Shown here: piece after piece, positions 23,668 to 31,773 of the stretch
Position numbering within the stretch: the stretch's first letter is position 1
Layout of the letters: each line of letters starts with the position of its first letter
Source of the DNA: Chitinophaga pinensis
GTDB taxonomy: Bacteria > Bacteroidota > Bacteroidia > SXHM01
Assembly: GCA_945861685.1 (NCBI GenBank)
Contig: CAMAVO010000006.1
Coordinates: forward strand, 1 to 41,289
Length of the DNA stretch: 41,289 nt
Direction of reading: 5' to 3'
Translations under genes and position numbers: made by a program
Notes under the pieces: generated by a model
Seen by the model: only the letters and a program-made list of their open reading frames with translations
Told to the model about the DNA's origin: nothing
Databases searched by the model: none

Positions 23668-25103
23668 TTCACGTAACTCACTTTAATCATATTCGATTGC
23701 CCGCGCTCACTGATAGGAATGCTGGCAATATTGATGATGATGTCTTTCTCTTTTACCAATCCCATTTTTTTCAACCGTAATTTTATGTCGGCAATAGTGT
23801 GGTCGGTGCTTACATATTTATCGTAATAAAAGCCGCGCACTCCCCAAACTAAATTCAGCATATTAAGAATGCTTTGGTTGTCAGTAAAAATTAAAATGTT
23901 GGTATCCGGTCTGTGGCTGGAAACACGGAAAGCCGTATAGCCACTGTGCGTCATGGTGATAATAGCAGCTGCATTTGTCTGTTTTGCAATCAAACTTGCA
24001 TTGTAGCAAATAGAGTCGGAAATAAATCTGTCTGTTCCGGGAACCGGCAAATGTTCCTTGTTATAAATGTCTTCAAAGCCTTCAATGTATTCAATGATGG
24101 TGCGCATGGCTTCCACCACTTTTGCAGGATGGTCACCAACAGAAGTTTCACCGCTCAGCATCAATGCATCTGCGCCATCCATCACTGAATTGGCAACATC
24201 ATTTACCTCCGCACGCGAAGGACTGATTCCTGTTATCATGCTTTCCATCATCTGTGTTGCAATGATTACAGGCTTTGCAGCTTCCAGGCATTTTTTTACA
24301 ATCAGTTTTTGTATCACCGGAACTTTTTGCATCGGCACCTCAACACCTAAATCACCGCGTGCTACCATAATAGCATCCGTTTCTTTTATGATGACATCAA
24401 TGTCTTGTATTGCTTCCGGTTTTTCAATCTTGGCAATTACTTTGGTGTTCTTGCCTTGATTGGCAATCAAGTGTTTCAATTCAATAATATCTTCACCCGA
24501 ACGCACAAACGAAAGTCCAATCCACTCCACATCCTGGCTTAATGCAAACTCTAAATCTTTTTTGTCTTTATCAGTAAGACAAGGCAATGAAATTTTTGTG
24601 TTCGGCAGATTTACTCCTTTTTTTGATGAAAGAATTCCACCATGTGTAACCAACGCTTTTACTTCGCTTACTTTATCCGTTTCAAGAACACGAAGCGCAA
24701 TTTTCCCATCGTTGATCAATATCTTATCATCCACTTTTACATCAGACGGAAATGACTGATACGTGATGTATAATTTCTCTTTTGTGCCTATACATTCCTT
24801 GGTTGTAAAAATAATTTCATCGCCCGTTACCAAAGTAATTTCATCTGCGCCTGCACTGTTTTTTTCCATCATTCCAATCCGGATTTTTGGTCCTTGTAAA
24901 TCGGCTATAATGCCAATGTTGTAAGGCTTTTCAGCATTCAGTTTGCGAATGTTGTCAACCACTGCTTTGTGCACCTCATGCGCTCCATGCGAAAAATTAA
25001 GACGACAGATATTCATCCCTGCTTCAGCCATTTCTTTCAACGCTTCATACGATGAAGAAGCAGGTCCGATGGTGGCGACAATTTTTGTTTTGTTGTAGTT
25101 CAT
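23664..25103 (-). CDS. pyk: Pyruvate kinase
   Basis: The enzyme converts phosphoenolpyruvate and ADP to pyruvate and ATP. The 479-residue protein has the full family order. The N-terminal TKIVATIGPASSS is followed by NICRLNFSHG, the beta-barrel B domain (about 70-170), the active-site lysine region TKVIAKIEKPEAI, IMVARGDLGVE, ATQMMESMI, PSRAEVNDVANSVMDGADALMLSGET, and a C-terminal allosteric domain ending ERGQSNMIKVSYV. It starts 1 bp after the stop of the IPExxxVDY-type gene, indicating coupled translation. Confidence 0.97.
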   Translation of the reverse strand: MNYNKTKIVATIGPASSSYEALKEMAEAGMNICRLNFSHGAHEVHKAVVDNIRKLNAEKPYNIGIIADLQGPKIRIGMMEKNSAGADEITLVTGDEIIFTTKECIGTKEKLYITYQSFPSDVKVDDKILINDGKIALRVLETDKVSEVKALVTHGGILSSKKGVNLPNTKISLPCLTDKDKKDLEFALSQDVEWIGLSFVRSGEDIIELKHLIANQGKNTKVIAKIEKPEAIQDIDVIIKETDAIMVARGDLGVEVPMQKVPVIQKLIVKKCLEAAKPVIIATQMMESMITGISPSRAEVNDVANSVMDGADALMLSGETSVGDHPAKVVEAMRTIIEYIEGFEDIYNKEHLPVPGTDRFISDSICYNASLIAKQTNAAAIITMTHSGYTAFRVSSHRPDTNILIFTDNQSILNMLNLVWGVRGFYYDKYVSTDHTIADIKLRLKKMGLVKEKDIIINIASIPISERGQSNMIKVSYVN

Positions 25104-25104
25104 T

Positions 25105-25584
25105 TTATTCTTTTATTCTGAAGGCTGCGAGTAAATCTTCGTGCTCTTCTTTTTTCTTTTTAGGTATAGCTGTGTAAAAAAGCGGATGTCCGTATTTCAG
25201 TTTTTCGGTGTCAAAAACAGAAGCTGTAAGCACGCTGTCAATACTTATTATTTTTTGCACCAGTTCATCAACTTCGTATTCGCTACGCAAACCGTAAATC
25301 TGCAAAATGTAATCAGCTTGTTTCAGTTCGGCTGCAAAAAATATTTTCCCGATTTTATTGGTGATCAAATAAAAATCCTGCAAAAAATCTTCGTTGTTGT
25401 AATAATAGCGGGAGAATGAAATTTCCTCATTCGGACCGGGAATATCTTCTTCTTTTTGAAGTTCGATCTCCAGTATTTTGTTCAATTCCCAGCAAAGGCG
25501 GTAATCTTTCTGATGACACGAAATGCCAATGAGCGCGAAGAAATCTTCCTGCTCATCTTTCCAGTCAAGAACTAATTTTGCCAT
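25105..25584 (-). CDS. IPExxxVDY-family protein, partner of pyk
   Basis: The 159-residue acidic, soluble protein begins LVLDWKDEQEDFFALIGISC and has the segments DYRLCWELNKILEIEL and FSRYYYNNEDFLQDFYLI. These resemble the IPExxxVDY-type family found immediately before pyruvate kinase in many Bacteroidota. The literal motif is not seen in this copy, so the family assignment rests on overall pattern and position. It has no signal peptide or membrane segment. The role is unknown; tight linkage (1 bp) to pyk suggests a function related to glycolysis or cell growth (inference). Confidence 0.75.
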   Translation of the reverse strand: MAKLVLDWKDEQEDFFALIGISCHQKDYRLCWELNKILEIELQKEEDIPGPNEEISFSRYYYNNEDFLQDFYLITNKIGKIFFAAELKQADYILQIYGLRSEYEVDELVQKIISIDSVLTASVFDTEKLKYGHPLFYTAIPKKKKEEHEDLLAAFRIKE

Positions 25585-25635
25585 TACACAATTTGAATTT
25601 GCACGGCTTAAAGTTATAGCTTAAAAATCAGGAAG

Positions 25636-25675
25636 CAAAAACCCCTGCCGAAGTTTTAGTCCAAACGGCAGGGGT
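25636..25675 (-). terminator. Intrinsic terminator of the sigma/PKD operon
   Basis: A perfect 10-bp GC-rich stem (25641-25650 with 25666-25675) and 15-base loop are followed, reading on the minus strand, by a run of Ts. It lies about 60 bp after the stop of the large PKD gene and marks the end of the four-gene minus-strand unit. Confidence 0.85.
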
Positions 25676-25697
25676 CACACAACAACAGGGAACTATG

Positions 25698-25736
25698 TTC
25701 CCCTCTCCTTTTGGAGAGGGGTTAGGGGTGAGGCTT
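25698..25736. repeat. CCCTCTCC..GTGAGGCTT intergenic repeat, copy 2
   Basis: CCCCTCTCC and GGAGAGGGG form a 9-bp hairpin with a TTTT loop, followed by TTAGGGGTGAGGCTT. Its last bases form part of the TAA stop codon of the large PKD gene. Same family, orientation and position relative to the gene as the copy at 7583-7619. Confidence 0.87.
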
Positions 25737-28437
25737 ATTCTGTTTTAACTAATTTGCGTGTTACTGCTGAATTTGTTTTCTCATCTGCAAGTATGAGGTT
25801 ATAAATTCCTGCACTTAATTCCGATACAGGCAAGTTAATTTGCTGAACACCTGAACCAAAGTTCATGATGGTGGCATACACTTGTCTTCCTGCAATATCA
25901 ACTATGCGAATGCTTAAACGTGCATCTTTCTGCAGGCTGATATTGATAGCCGCATCTCCTTTGAACGGGTTAGGGGATACATTACCAACCGAAGTTTCGT
26001 TAATTACCGCAACTTCATTTACACCGGTAGTTACTTCTCTTGAAGTGATGAGCAAACCAATATCAGTGATGTTCATGTTTGAACCGTCAATGGTTACGAT
26101 AGCAGGAACAGTAGTAAGGTTATACACTTCGCCATATACCTGATACGTCCCGTAAGCCACATTGCTGAATGAGAACTCACCGAAAGCATCGCTATAGGTA
26201 TATTGCAACGGCTCGTCATTCATGTTGAGTAACATAACCTGAACACCTTCAACAGCATCACCGGGGCCTTCGGTTTTATTAGCTCCTTCAGTAACCAGTC
26301 CACCAATAAAGCCGGGACCACCAGGGTTGTTACCCTCAATCATGTGGATGTTTCTGTTAAGATTTGAAGTAAGGCTGATTACGTCTGCATTGTACCAGAA
26401 CAGTTCGTGCTCAAAATATGTTGGCAGGAAGTTGGCATAAACAGATGAGCCTGGAGACAACGCTGCTTTCAGGAAGTAATTTCCTGCGGGAGCATGGAAT
26501 ACATAATGTCCGTTAGTTCCAATTCCTATTGTTTGAACATTGGTTAACACTCCGCTGCTTGCATCATACTGTATAAGCATTACATACCCTTCGTCTGCAT
26601 AATTTTGTCCGGTGTAAATGGTTCCCGACAACTCAAACAAATCAGGGCTGTTTCCATGTTCTACAAAAATAGTCTGACACGATTCTTCGCTGCAACCGTT
26701 AGCGGTGTTGGTAACAGTTAAGCACACTTCATAATGCTCAGGAAACAAGGTATAAGCATGGTTAGGGTTGTGCATATCGCTTGCATGCCCATCACCAAAG
26801 CTCCACGTGTAATGCGTTCCGTCTGCATTAGATGGTCCGGCAAAGTGAACCTCATTACCTGTAATAGTGTAAGTGAATTCTGAGTTACATGTACTTCCGC
26901 TTCCGTGTTGTACATATACTGTCTGACAAACGGTATCGCTGCAACCGTTAGAAGTGTTGTTGATAATCAGGCACACATTATAATGTTCCGGGAACAGCGT
27001 GTACGTATGCCAAGGATCTTGTCCTTGTCCGGTTGAGTTGTCGCCAAAAATCCAGCTGTAGCTTACACCATTTTGATTTGAATGGCCCATGAAGTGTATG
27101 GCATTGTCAACAACGGTATAGGTGAATGATGCTTCACACTCATCACCTCCGCCACTGCTGCTTTGTACATAAACGACCTGACATGAATGGCTTTCGCATC
27201 CATTGCTGTTGTGAATTGTTAAACAAACGGTATAATGTTCAGGGAACGATGTAAACGTATGTGTTACGTTTTCGCCTGTGCCTTCGGTGCCATCACCAAA
27301 GCTCCAGCTATAGGTAACACCCGGAACTGATGAACTTCCATGGAATACTGCAATATTTCCGTCCTGTACAAAGGTGAATGAAGCTTCGCAATCGCTGTTA
27401 TTTTCGTTGCCTTCAACAAATACAGTATGGCAATAGGTATTCTCACAGCCATCGTTGTTATAGATAGTCAGGCAAACATTGTAATGCTCGGGTGAAAGAG
27501 TGTAATTATGAACCGGATTTTCACCTCCACCTGTTGTTCCGTCACCAAAATGCCAGTAGTAATAAACACCGGGAACGTTAGATGCACCATCAAAATGCAC
27601 CTCGTTTCCACTGATGGTGTAAGTGAAAGATGCGTGACATTCTTCAGGTGTAGTGCTTTCAATAAAGATGGTTTCGCATACCTGATCTTCGCAACCGCTG
27701 CTGTTGTGAATGGTTAAGCACACTTCATAATGTTCGGGTGAAAGGTCATAGTTATGCACCACGTTCTCACCATTGGCATCGCTTTGGTCACCAAAGTTCC
27801 AGTGATAGGTTACACCGGGAACGGTTGATTCTCCATGAAAATGAACTTCGGTGCCGGTAATGGTATAGGTGAATGAAGCTTCGCAGGCAGGAGGACCTTC
27901 AACATAAATGGTTTGGCAAACGGTGTCCTGGCAACCAACGTTGCCGTTTACTACAATCATACACACTTCGTAATGTTCGGGATAAAGCTCATAGGTATGT
28001 GTTTGACCTTGTCCGGTTGCAGGGCTGGAACCATCACCAAAAAACCAGTAGTACGAAACTTCGGAATAGCTTGAGTGTCCTTCAAAAGCAACGGTAGCAC
28101 CTTCAACAACATAGGTAAATGAACCTTCGCAGTTCATGCCCGGTCCTGTTTGTACATAAACACTTGCACAATATTCATCGGTGCAGCCGAGTCCGTCTGA
28201 AATCGTAAGACATACATTGTAATGCTCCGGATAAACCGAATACGTATGCGTTACATTTTCGCCATTGGCATCGCTTTGGTCGCCAAAGTTCCAATGATAC
28301 GTTACGCCAGGGGTATCTGATATTCCATGAAAAACCACAACATTGTTTTCAACGGTGTAGGTAAATTCACCTACGCAGGCAAAGCTTGAAATTGCTGCTG
28401 CAAAGATAAGTGTGAGGGTAGAGATTAATTGTTTCAT
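25735..28437 (-). CDS. Large surface protein with seven PKD repeats and T9SS sorting domain
   Basis: The 900-residue protein has a signal peptide (MKQLISTLTLIFAAAISSFA). Seven consecutive PKD modules of about 81-83 residues follow at about 21-597. Each starts C(E/H/N)xSFTY and contains a (W/F)xFGD(G/Q/N) core, a PEHYxVCL strand and a terminal GCxxxxC pair, so each module has four regularly placed cysteines. Two carboxypeptidase-regulatory-like (Cna-B-like) segments cover about 600-800. The last roughly 80 residues form a type A T9SS sorting domain (VSPNPFKGDAAINI..DIAGRQVY..LSAGIYNLIL..RKLVKTE). It should be exported across the outer membrane and attached or released. PKD arrays usually serve adhesion or polysaccharide contact. 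It is the last gene of the sigma-factor unit. Confidence 0.92.
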   Translation of the reverse strand: MKQLISTLTLIFAAAISSFACVGEFTYTVENNVVVFHGISDTPGVTYHWNFGDQSDANGENVTHTYSVYPEHYNVCLTISDGLGCTDEYCASVYVQTGPGMNCEGSFTYVVEGATVAFEGHSSYSEVSYYWFFGDGSSPATGQGQTHTYELYPEHYEVCMIVVNGNVGCQDTVCQTIYVEGPPACEASFTYTITGTEVHFHGESTVPGVTYHWNFGDQSDANGENVVHNYDLSPEHYEVCLTIHNSSGCEDQVCETIFIESTTPEECHASFTYTISGNEVHFDGASNVPGVYYYWHFGDGTTGGGENPVHNYTLSPEHYNVCLTIYNNDGCENTYCHTVFVEGNENNSDCEASFTFVQDGNIAVFHGSSSVPGVTYSWSFGDGTEGTGENVTHTFTSFPEHYTVCLTIHNSNGCESHSCQVVYVQSSSGGGDECEASFTYTVVDNAIHFMGHSNQNGVSYSWIFGDNSTGQGQDPWHTYTLFPEHYNVCLIINNTSNGCSDTVCQTVYVQHGSGSTCNSEFTYTITGNEVHFAGPSNADGTHYTWSFGDGHASDMHNPNHAYTLFPEHYEVCLTVTNTANGCSEESCQTIFVEHGNSPDLFELSGTIYTGQNYADEGYVMLIQYDASSGVLTNVQTIGIGTNGHYVFHAPAGNYFLKAALSPGSSVYANFLPTYFEHELFWYNADVISLTSNLNRNIHMIEGNNPGGPGFIGGLVTEGANKTEGPGDAVEGVQVMLLNMNDEPLQYTYSDAFGEFSFSNVAYGTYQVYGEVYNLTTVPAIVTIDGSNMNITDIGLLITSREVTTGVNEVAVINETSVGNVSPNPFKGDAAINISLQKDARLSIRIVDIAGRQVYATIMNFGSGVQQINLPVSELSAGIYNLILADEKTNSAVTRKLVKTE

Positions 28438-28535
28438 TTTTATTTATGATTTGGTGAATTACGATTTAGTGATTTTGGGTTTCGGTGATATACACGCTGA
28501 TTGTTTGATAAAGGTTGGTAGGTTTGTTTTTTTAT

Positions 28536-29699
28536 TTATGGATGTGCCACCGCTATAGTAGCTGCCGCATTTTCAAGTTGTATGGAATTAGTTCCGTTAT
28601 ATAAAGTGCAGTTTAAACTGATGTTCAACTTTTTTGTTCTATCTCCGTTCTCATTTACTTCATATTCTTCCACATTGTTTATTTTAAAATAGCTGGCCAT
28701 GGGCTGTGCTGCATTGTTGGAGGTGTATTCCACACCTGCCGCATCGGTCCATTGCACCTCTACTGTTGAAAGGTTAAAAGGGTTTGAAATAGTGGTAGTG
28801 GTGGCTGAATAACGGATAGAACACTCGCCCGGATTTTCGGTGGCAACGTTGAGGCAGCGGGTATTTGTGCAACTATCGCTGCTTACAGTGGTAAGACAAA
28901 CTTGGTAAACTCCGGGGGTGGCAAAGGTGTGGGTTGGATTGGCGCTGTTGTCGTTGGCAGTTCCGTCACCAAAATCCCAATCATAAGTCCATGGTGCTGT
29001 GCCACCCGGGTTAGAAGTAAGCGCAACGGTGTTTACATCCACCGAAGAGAGAATAAACCCCGCATCGCACGAAAGTGCCGACACGCCTAGGTTAAGCGGA
29101 TTGCTGATATTGCTGCTGCAACCCGACTGGTAAGTTACGGTAAGTCCTACCTCATAAATGCCGGTATTGGCATAAATATGTGTGGGGCTTCCCTCGGTAG
29201 AAGTGGTGCCATCGCCAAAGTCCCATAAAAAGCTTTGCGGCTGACCACCCGTTGTAAGCGGAGTAAACTTTACGCTGTAGCTTGCAGGCGCCCCGCCCGG
29301 AACAGCAAACGGAAGATAGGTTAATGGAAAACTTCCTGCATCAATTGCCGAAGAGGGAACTGCATCGGCTTTGTAATTGCTGAATATAACCTTCAGAGTA
29401 TTGGCGCAACTAAAGCAATCGGTTGGCTTAAACTCTCCCATAAAGGTGAACACATCGTTAGCGTCTAACCAATAATCCGAATACATATAATAGCCGTTTT
29501 CACCGGCACTGATAGCAAGACCCGAATTGTCTAATTGTCCGTTGATGAAAAATACGGGGGTGGTATCGGTTGGCTCGGGGTCATCGGGTTTGTTGCAGGC
29601 AAACAGGCAAATAGCCAAGCAGGGAAGTAGCCAAGTAGCAAATCCTATTTGGCTATTTGGCTTAGTGGCTATGTGGCTTTTTGAGTAAAGTTTTATCAT
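28536..29699 (-). CDS. PKD-domain lipoprotein
   Basis: The 387-residue protein has a lipobox LFAC (Cys35) followed by NKPDDPEP. This acidic stretch is similar in spirit to Bacteroidota lipoprotein surface-export signals, but not an exact match. Two PKD domains are seen at about 139-203 (FLWDFGDGTT) and 211-286 (YDWDFGDGTA), flanked by uncharacterised beta-rich segments. The signal peptide is unusually long, and codons about 7-17 are built from an imperfect 8-bp tandem repeat. No later in-frame ATG could replace the start. The gene begins 4 bp after the beta-barrel gene and precedes the large PKD gene, so these three are probably one operon. Confidence 0.85.
   Translation of the reverse strand: MIKLYSKSHIATKPNSQIGFATWLLPCLAICLFACNKPDDPEPTDTTPVFFINGQLDNSGLAISAGENGYYMYSDYWLDANDVFTFMGEFKPTDCFSCANTLKVIFSNYKADAVPSSAIDAGSFPLTYLPFAVPGGAPASYSVKFTPLTTGGQPQSFLWDFGDGTTSTEGSPTHIYANTGIYEVGLTVTYQSGCSSNISNPLNLGVSALSCDAGFILSSVDVNTVALTSNPGGTAPWTYDWDFGDGTANDNSANPTHTFATPGVYQVCLTTVSSDSCTNTRCLNVATENPGECSIRYSATTTTISNPFNLSTVEVQWTDAAGVEYTSNNAAQPMASYFKINNVEEYEVNENGDRTKKLNISLNCTLYNGTNSIQLENAAATIAVAHP
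29608..29681. repeat. 8-bp tandem repeat and inverted repeat inside a signal-peptide coding region
   Basis: Positions 29650-29681 read as four tandem 8-bp units of the form TGGCTWNN. CAAATAGCCAAG (29608-29619) pairs with TTTGGCTATTTG (29648-29659) with one mismatch. All of it lies in the first 31 codons of the PKD lipoprotein gene. Confidence 0.75.
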
Positions 29700-29703
29700 A
29701 CAA

Positions 29704-30969
29704 TCAATGACGGATTAAATCGTATTTGAGTTGGAGTTGGAGGGAGATGTTGCGGTCAGTTCCTTTAATATTATTGTAACTGTTTTGGGTAATATCATAA
29801 AAACCATAACTGAACTGCAATCCTGTGTTCATTCTATCAAACAGAGTTAACTCATATCCTATAAAAGCTGCAATATCATTTTTGCGGAAGCCCGCATGTT
29901 CTCCTGTTTGTTTTTCTGTGCTGCTTTCAAGAACACCAAAGCTGTTTTCGGTTGTATGTGTTATTTTGGAAGTAGTGGTAAGCAACCGATAATAACAAGC
30001 TCCAACTAAAAGATGGCTTCTCTGTGTGATATTAAATCTCAGATACAGAGGAATAGTTAAATAATGAAGCGTTTGAGGCGAAATTGTCGTCTTGTCGTTT
30101 TCAACTCCAAAACCAAACTCAGAATTGGTAATAGTTTTATCATTATTAAGTGCTCCTCTGCTTGAATAAACTGCACTTACTCCAAGTTCAATATGTTTGC
30201 TGAATGCTCTTTGATAATATATACCGCCTGTAAAACCAATTATACCCTTATTATCATTTACTCCTATAGTTGAATAGTAAGGAAACCAATACCCCGTCCC
30301 TGCCATAACACCCCAGGCATTTTTGGTTTCTTTTCCTGGCGCGGTAAGCGTGTTTTTAGCGGTTTCTGCTAAAGAAGCAGAATCGGTTGAAAGCATTTTT
30401 TCGGCTGCTTGGGCAGAATCTTGTTCATTTTCAGTGGTTGCCATCTGGGTAGAAATGGTTGCCACCAAGGTTTCAGCCGTTGCCATCTGGGTAGGAATGT
30501 TTGCCAGCCGGGTTTCATCCGTTGCCATCTCGGTAGAAATGTTTGCCACCAAGGTTTCAGCCGTTGCCATCTGGGTAGGAATGGTTGCCATCTGGGTTTC
30601 AGCCGTTGCCATCTCGGTAGAAATGGTTGCCACCAAGGTTTCAGCCGTTGCCATCTGGGTAGGAATGGTTGCCATCTGGGTGTCAGCCGTTGCCGTTGAG
30701 TTGAGAACCGTTGCCGACTGGTTGGCAGCCGTTGCCAACTCTGTTTCTTTCCCCTTTTTATCAGTTGTCGGTATAAAAAACCAAGCCGCACCCGCCACCA
30801 AAACCACAAACATTGAAGCAGAGAAATACCAGAAAAACCCAACTCTGCGTTTCCTCTGCTGTGCATCAAGCAAGGTTTCCATACCCGCCCATGCTTTTTC
30901 ATCAAAGGCAAACTCACGGCTGTTGAGCTTTTCGTTGATGATGTTTTCGGTTTCTTTTTCTTTACTCAT
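29704..30969 (-). CDS. Putative trans-envelope protein: anti-sigma-like tail, TM helix, heptad linker, outer-membrane beta-barrel
   Basis: The 421-residue protein has four visible parts. Residues 1-43 are a charged cytosolic tail (FAFDEKAWAGMETLLDAQQ, then RKRR). Residues 44-66 are a transmembrane helix (GFFWYFSASMFVVLVAG..). Residues 67-217 are a low-complexity linker in which 77-181 form 15 seven-residue repeats of the kind xMATxxT. The last about 200 residues have the alternating pattern of a PorT-like outer-membrane beta-barrel (IGFTGGIYYQRAF, LHYLTIPLYLRF, LQLQLKYDLIRH). The tail resembles those of proteins encoded beside Bacteroidota ECF sigma genes. The gene follows the sigma gene by 35 bp. 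Anti-sigma activity is inferred from position, not shown by motifs. Confidence 0.82.
   Translation of the reverse strand: MSKEKETENIINEKLNSREFAFDEKAWAGMETLLDAQQRKRRVGFFWYFSASMFVVLVAGAAWFFIPTTDKKGKETELATAANQSATVLNSTATADTQMATIPTQMATAETLVATISTEMATAETQMATIPTQMATAETLVANISTEMATDETRLANIPTQMATAETLVATISTQMATTENEQDSAQAAEKMLSTDSASLAETAKNTLTAPGKETKNAWGVMAGTGYWFPYYSTIGVNDNKGIIGFTGGIYYQRAFSKHIELGVSAVYSSRGALNNDKTITNSEFGFGVENDKTTISPQTLHYLTIPLYLRFNITQRSHLLVGACYYRLLTTTSKITHTTENSFGVLESSTEKQTGEHAGFRKNDIAAFIGYELTLFDRMNTGLQFSYGFYDITQNSYNNIKGTDRNISLQLQLKYDLIRH
30427..30741. repeat. 21-bp minisatellite (15 units) with 84-bp higher-order period
   Basis: The region encodes 15 heptads. The 252 bp at 30427-30678 is three copies of an 84-bp unit made of four 21-bp subunits (QMATIPT, QMATAET, LVATIST, EMATAET and close variants). 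The subunits at 30679-30741 are more diverged. The 21-bp period keeps frame with any copy number and leaves long open frames on both strands. Confidence 0.93.
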
Positions 30970-30985
30970 GCTGTTTTCTTTTTTA

Positions 30986-31012
30986 CCGCTAAGGCGAAAA
31001 GGCGCTAAGCTG
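30986..31012. repeat. CGCTAAG-type intergenic repeat between sigma and barrel genes
   Basis: ACCGCTAAGGCG and GGCGCTAAG are near-direct copies in the short gap between the sigma-factor stop and the barrel start. They resemble the CACTAAG-type element at 3140-3186, which suggests the same loose repeat family. Confidence 0.45.
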
Positions 31013-31577
31013 TTTTGCTTTTAATTTCAACTACCTCTGTCCCTAATATTCTTACTTTCAGTTTTTCGCGGGCATTGTTCAAATGCCATTTGCTGGTTCC
31101 TTCGCTCATACCCAACATTTCGGCTATTTCTTTATGTCCGAAACCATCTACCACAAAAAGATTAAATACTTTTTTACTCACATTCGGCAACTTGTCAATA
31201 TGGCGTTGAATTTCCTGTGCATCCATGCGCTTTACCGCATCGTTTATTTCCACCAGTGTTTCATCTTCTCTGCGGTCGGTAAAATCGTGATATTCTAAAA
31301 GCTCTTTTTCTTTTTTGTTTTTGCGGTATTCATCAATAATGGTGTTGATCATCAGTCGTCTTGCCCACAAGCCAAACGGAATTTCCTGTCTGTATTTTTC
31401 AAGATTATTCAGCAATTTTAAATAGCCGAGATTTAAGAGGCTTTGGGCATCTTCTTTATTATTGCAATATCTAAAACAAATGCTCATTAAAAAACTATAC
31501 AACTGTTTATACAAAGCAAACTGCGCCTTGCGTTCCTTATTAATACACTGCCGTAAAAGTTCCTGTTCAATGTTCAT
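31005..31577 (-). CDS. ECF-type RNA polymerase sigma factor
   Basis: The 190-residue protein has region 2 at about 20-90 (LYSFLMSICFRYCNNKEDAQSLLNLGYLKLLNNLEKY..FGLWARRLMINTIIDEYRKNKK). Region 4 lies at about 128-178 with a helix-turn-helix (GHKEIAEMLGMSEGTSKWHLNNAREKLK). This layout, without regions 1 and 3, is that of ECF sigma factors. It is the first gene of the unit ending at 25735; the product likely directs transcription of its own operon and perhaps other surface genes. Controlled release by the neighbouring membrane protein is an inference. Confidence 0.93.
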   Translation of the reverse strand: MNIEQELLRQCINKERKAQFALYKQLYSFLMSICFRYCNNKEDAQSLLNLGYLKLLNNLEKYRQEIPFGLWARRLMINTIIDEYRKNKKEKELLEYHDFTDRREDETLVEINDAVKRMDAQEIQRHIDKLPNVSKKVFNLFVVDGFGHKEIAEMLGMSEGTSKWHLNNAREKLKVRILGTEVVEIKSKTA

Positions 31578-31585
31578 TTAACCAA

Positions 31586-31613
31586 TAAAGGTATAAAAAA
31601 CGGCAAAACACAA
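31586..31613 (-). promoter_or_regulatory. Candidate promoter of the sigma-factor unit
   Basis: On the minus strand TTG (31613-31611) is followed after 17 bp by TACCTTTA (31593-31586), which matches TAnnTTTG except at the last base. The leader would be under 10 bases. A second candidate, AACCTTTG at 31651-31644, lies further upstream. Confidence 0.35.
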
Positions 31614-31773
31614 TCTGCATTCAACTACACGTAAGATTTTGTGCAAAGGTTAGGCTGAAGAAAAAAATATTTTTCAATCGCGCTAAATCCCTTTACAGAA
31701 AAGAGTTTGCAAGTTTATTAATTTCTGGTTTTTGTTTTTAAAAACAGCTGAAAAAGCACCAAACAAACCGGTC

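Noticed and set aside
30427-30741. Possible CRISPR array
   Set aside because: Units are contiguous 21-bp repeats with no unique spacers and they encode a continuous protein.
30323-31024. Long plus-strand open frame (233 codons) opposite the barrel gene, plus two more in other frames
   Set aside because: They run across the 21-bp minisatellite, whose period keeps all frames open. Their translations are monotonous repeats with no start context or domain; the minus-strand product has a TM helix and a barrel domain.
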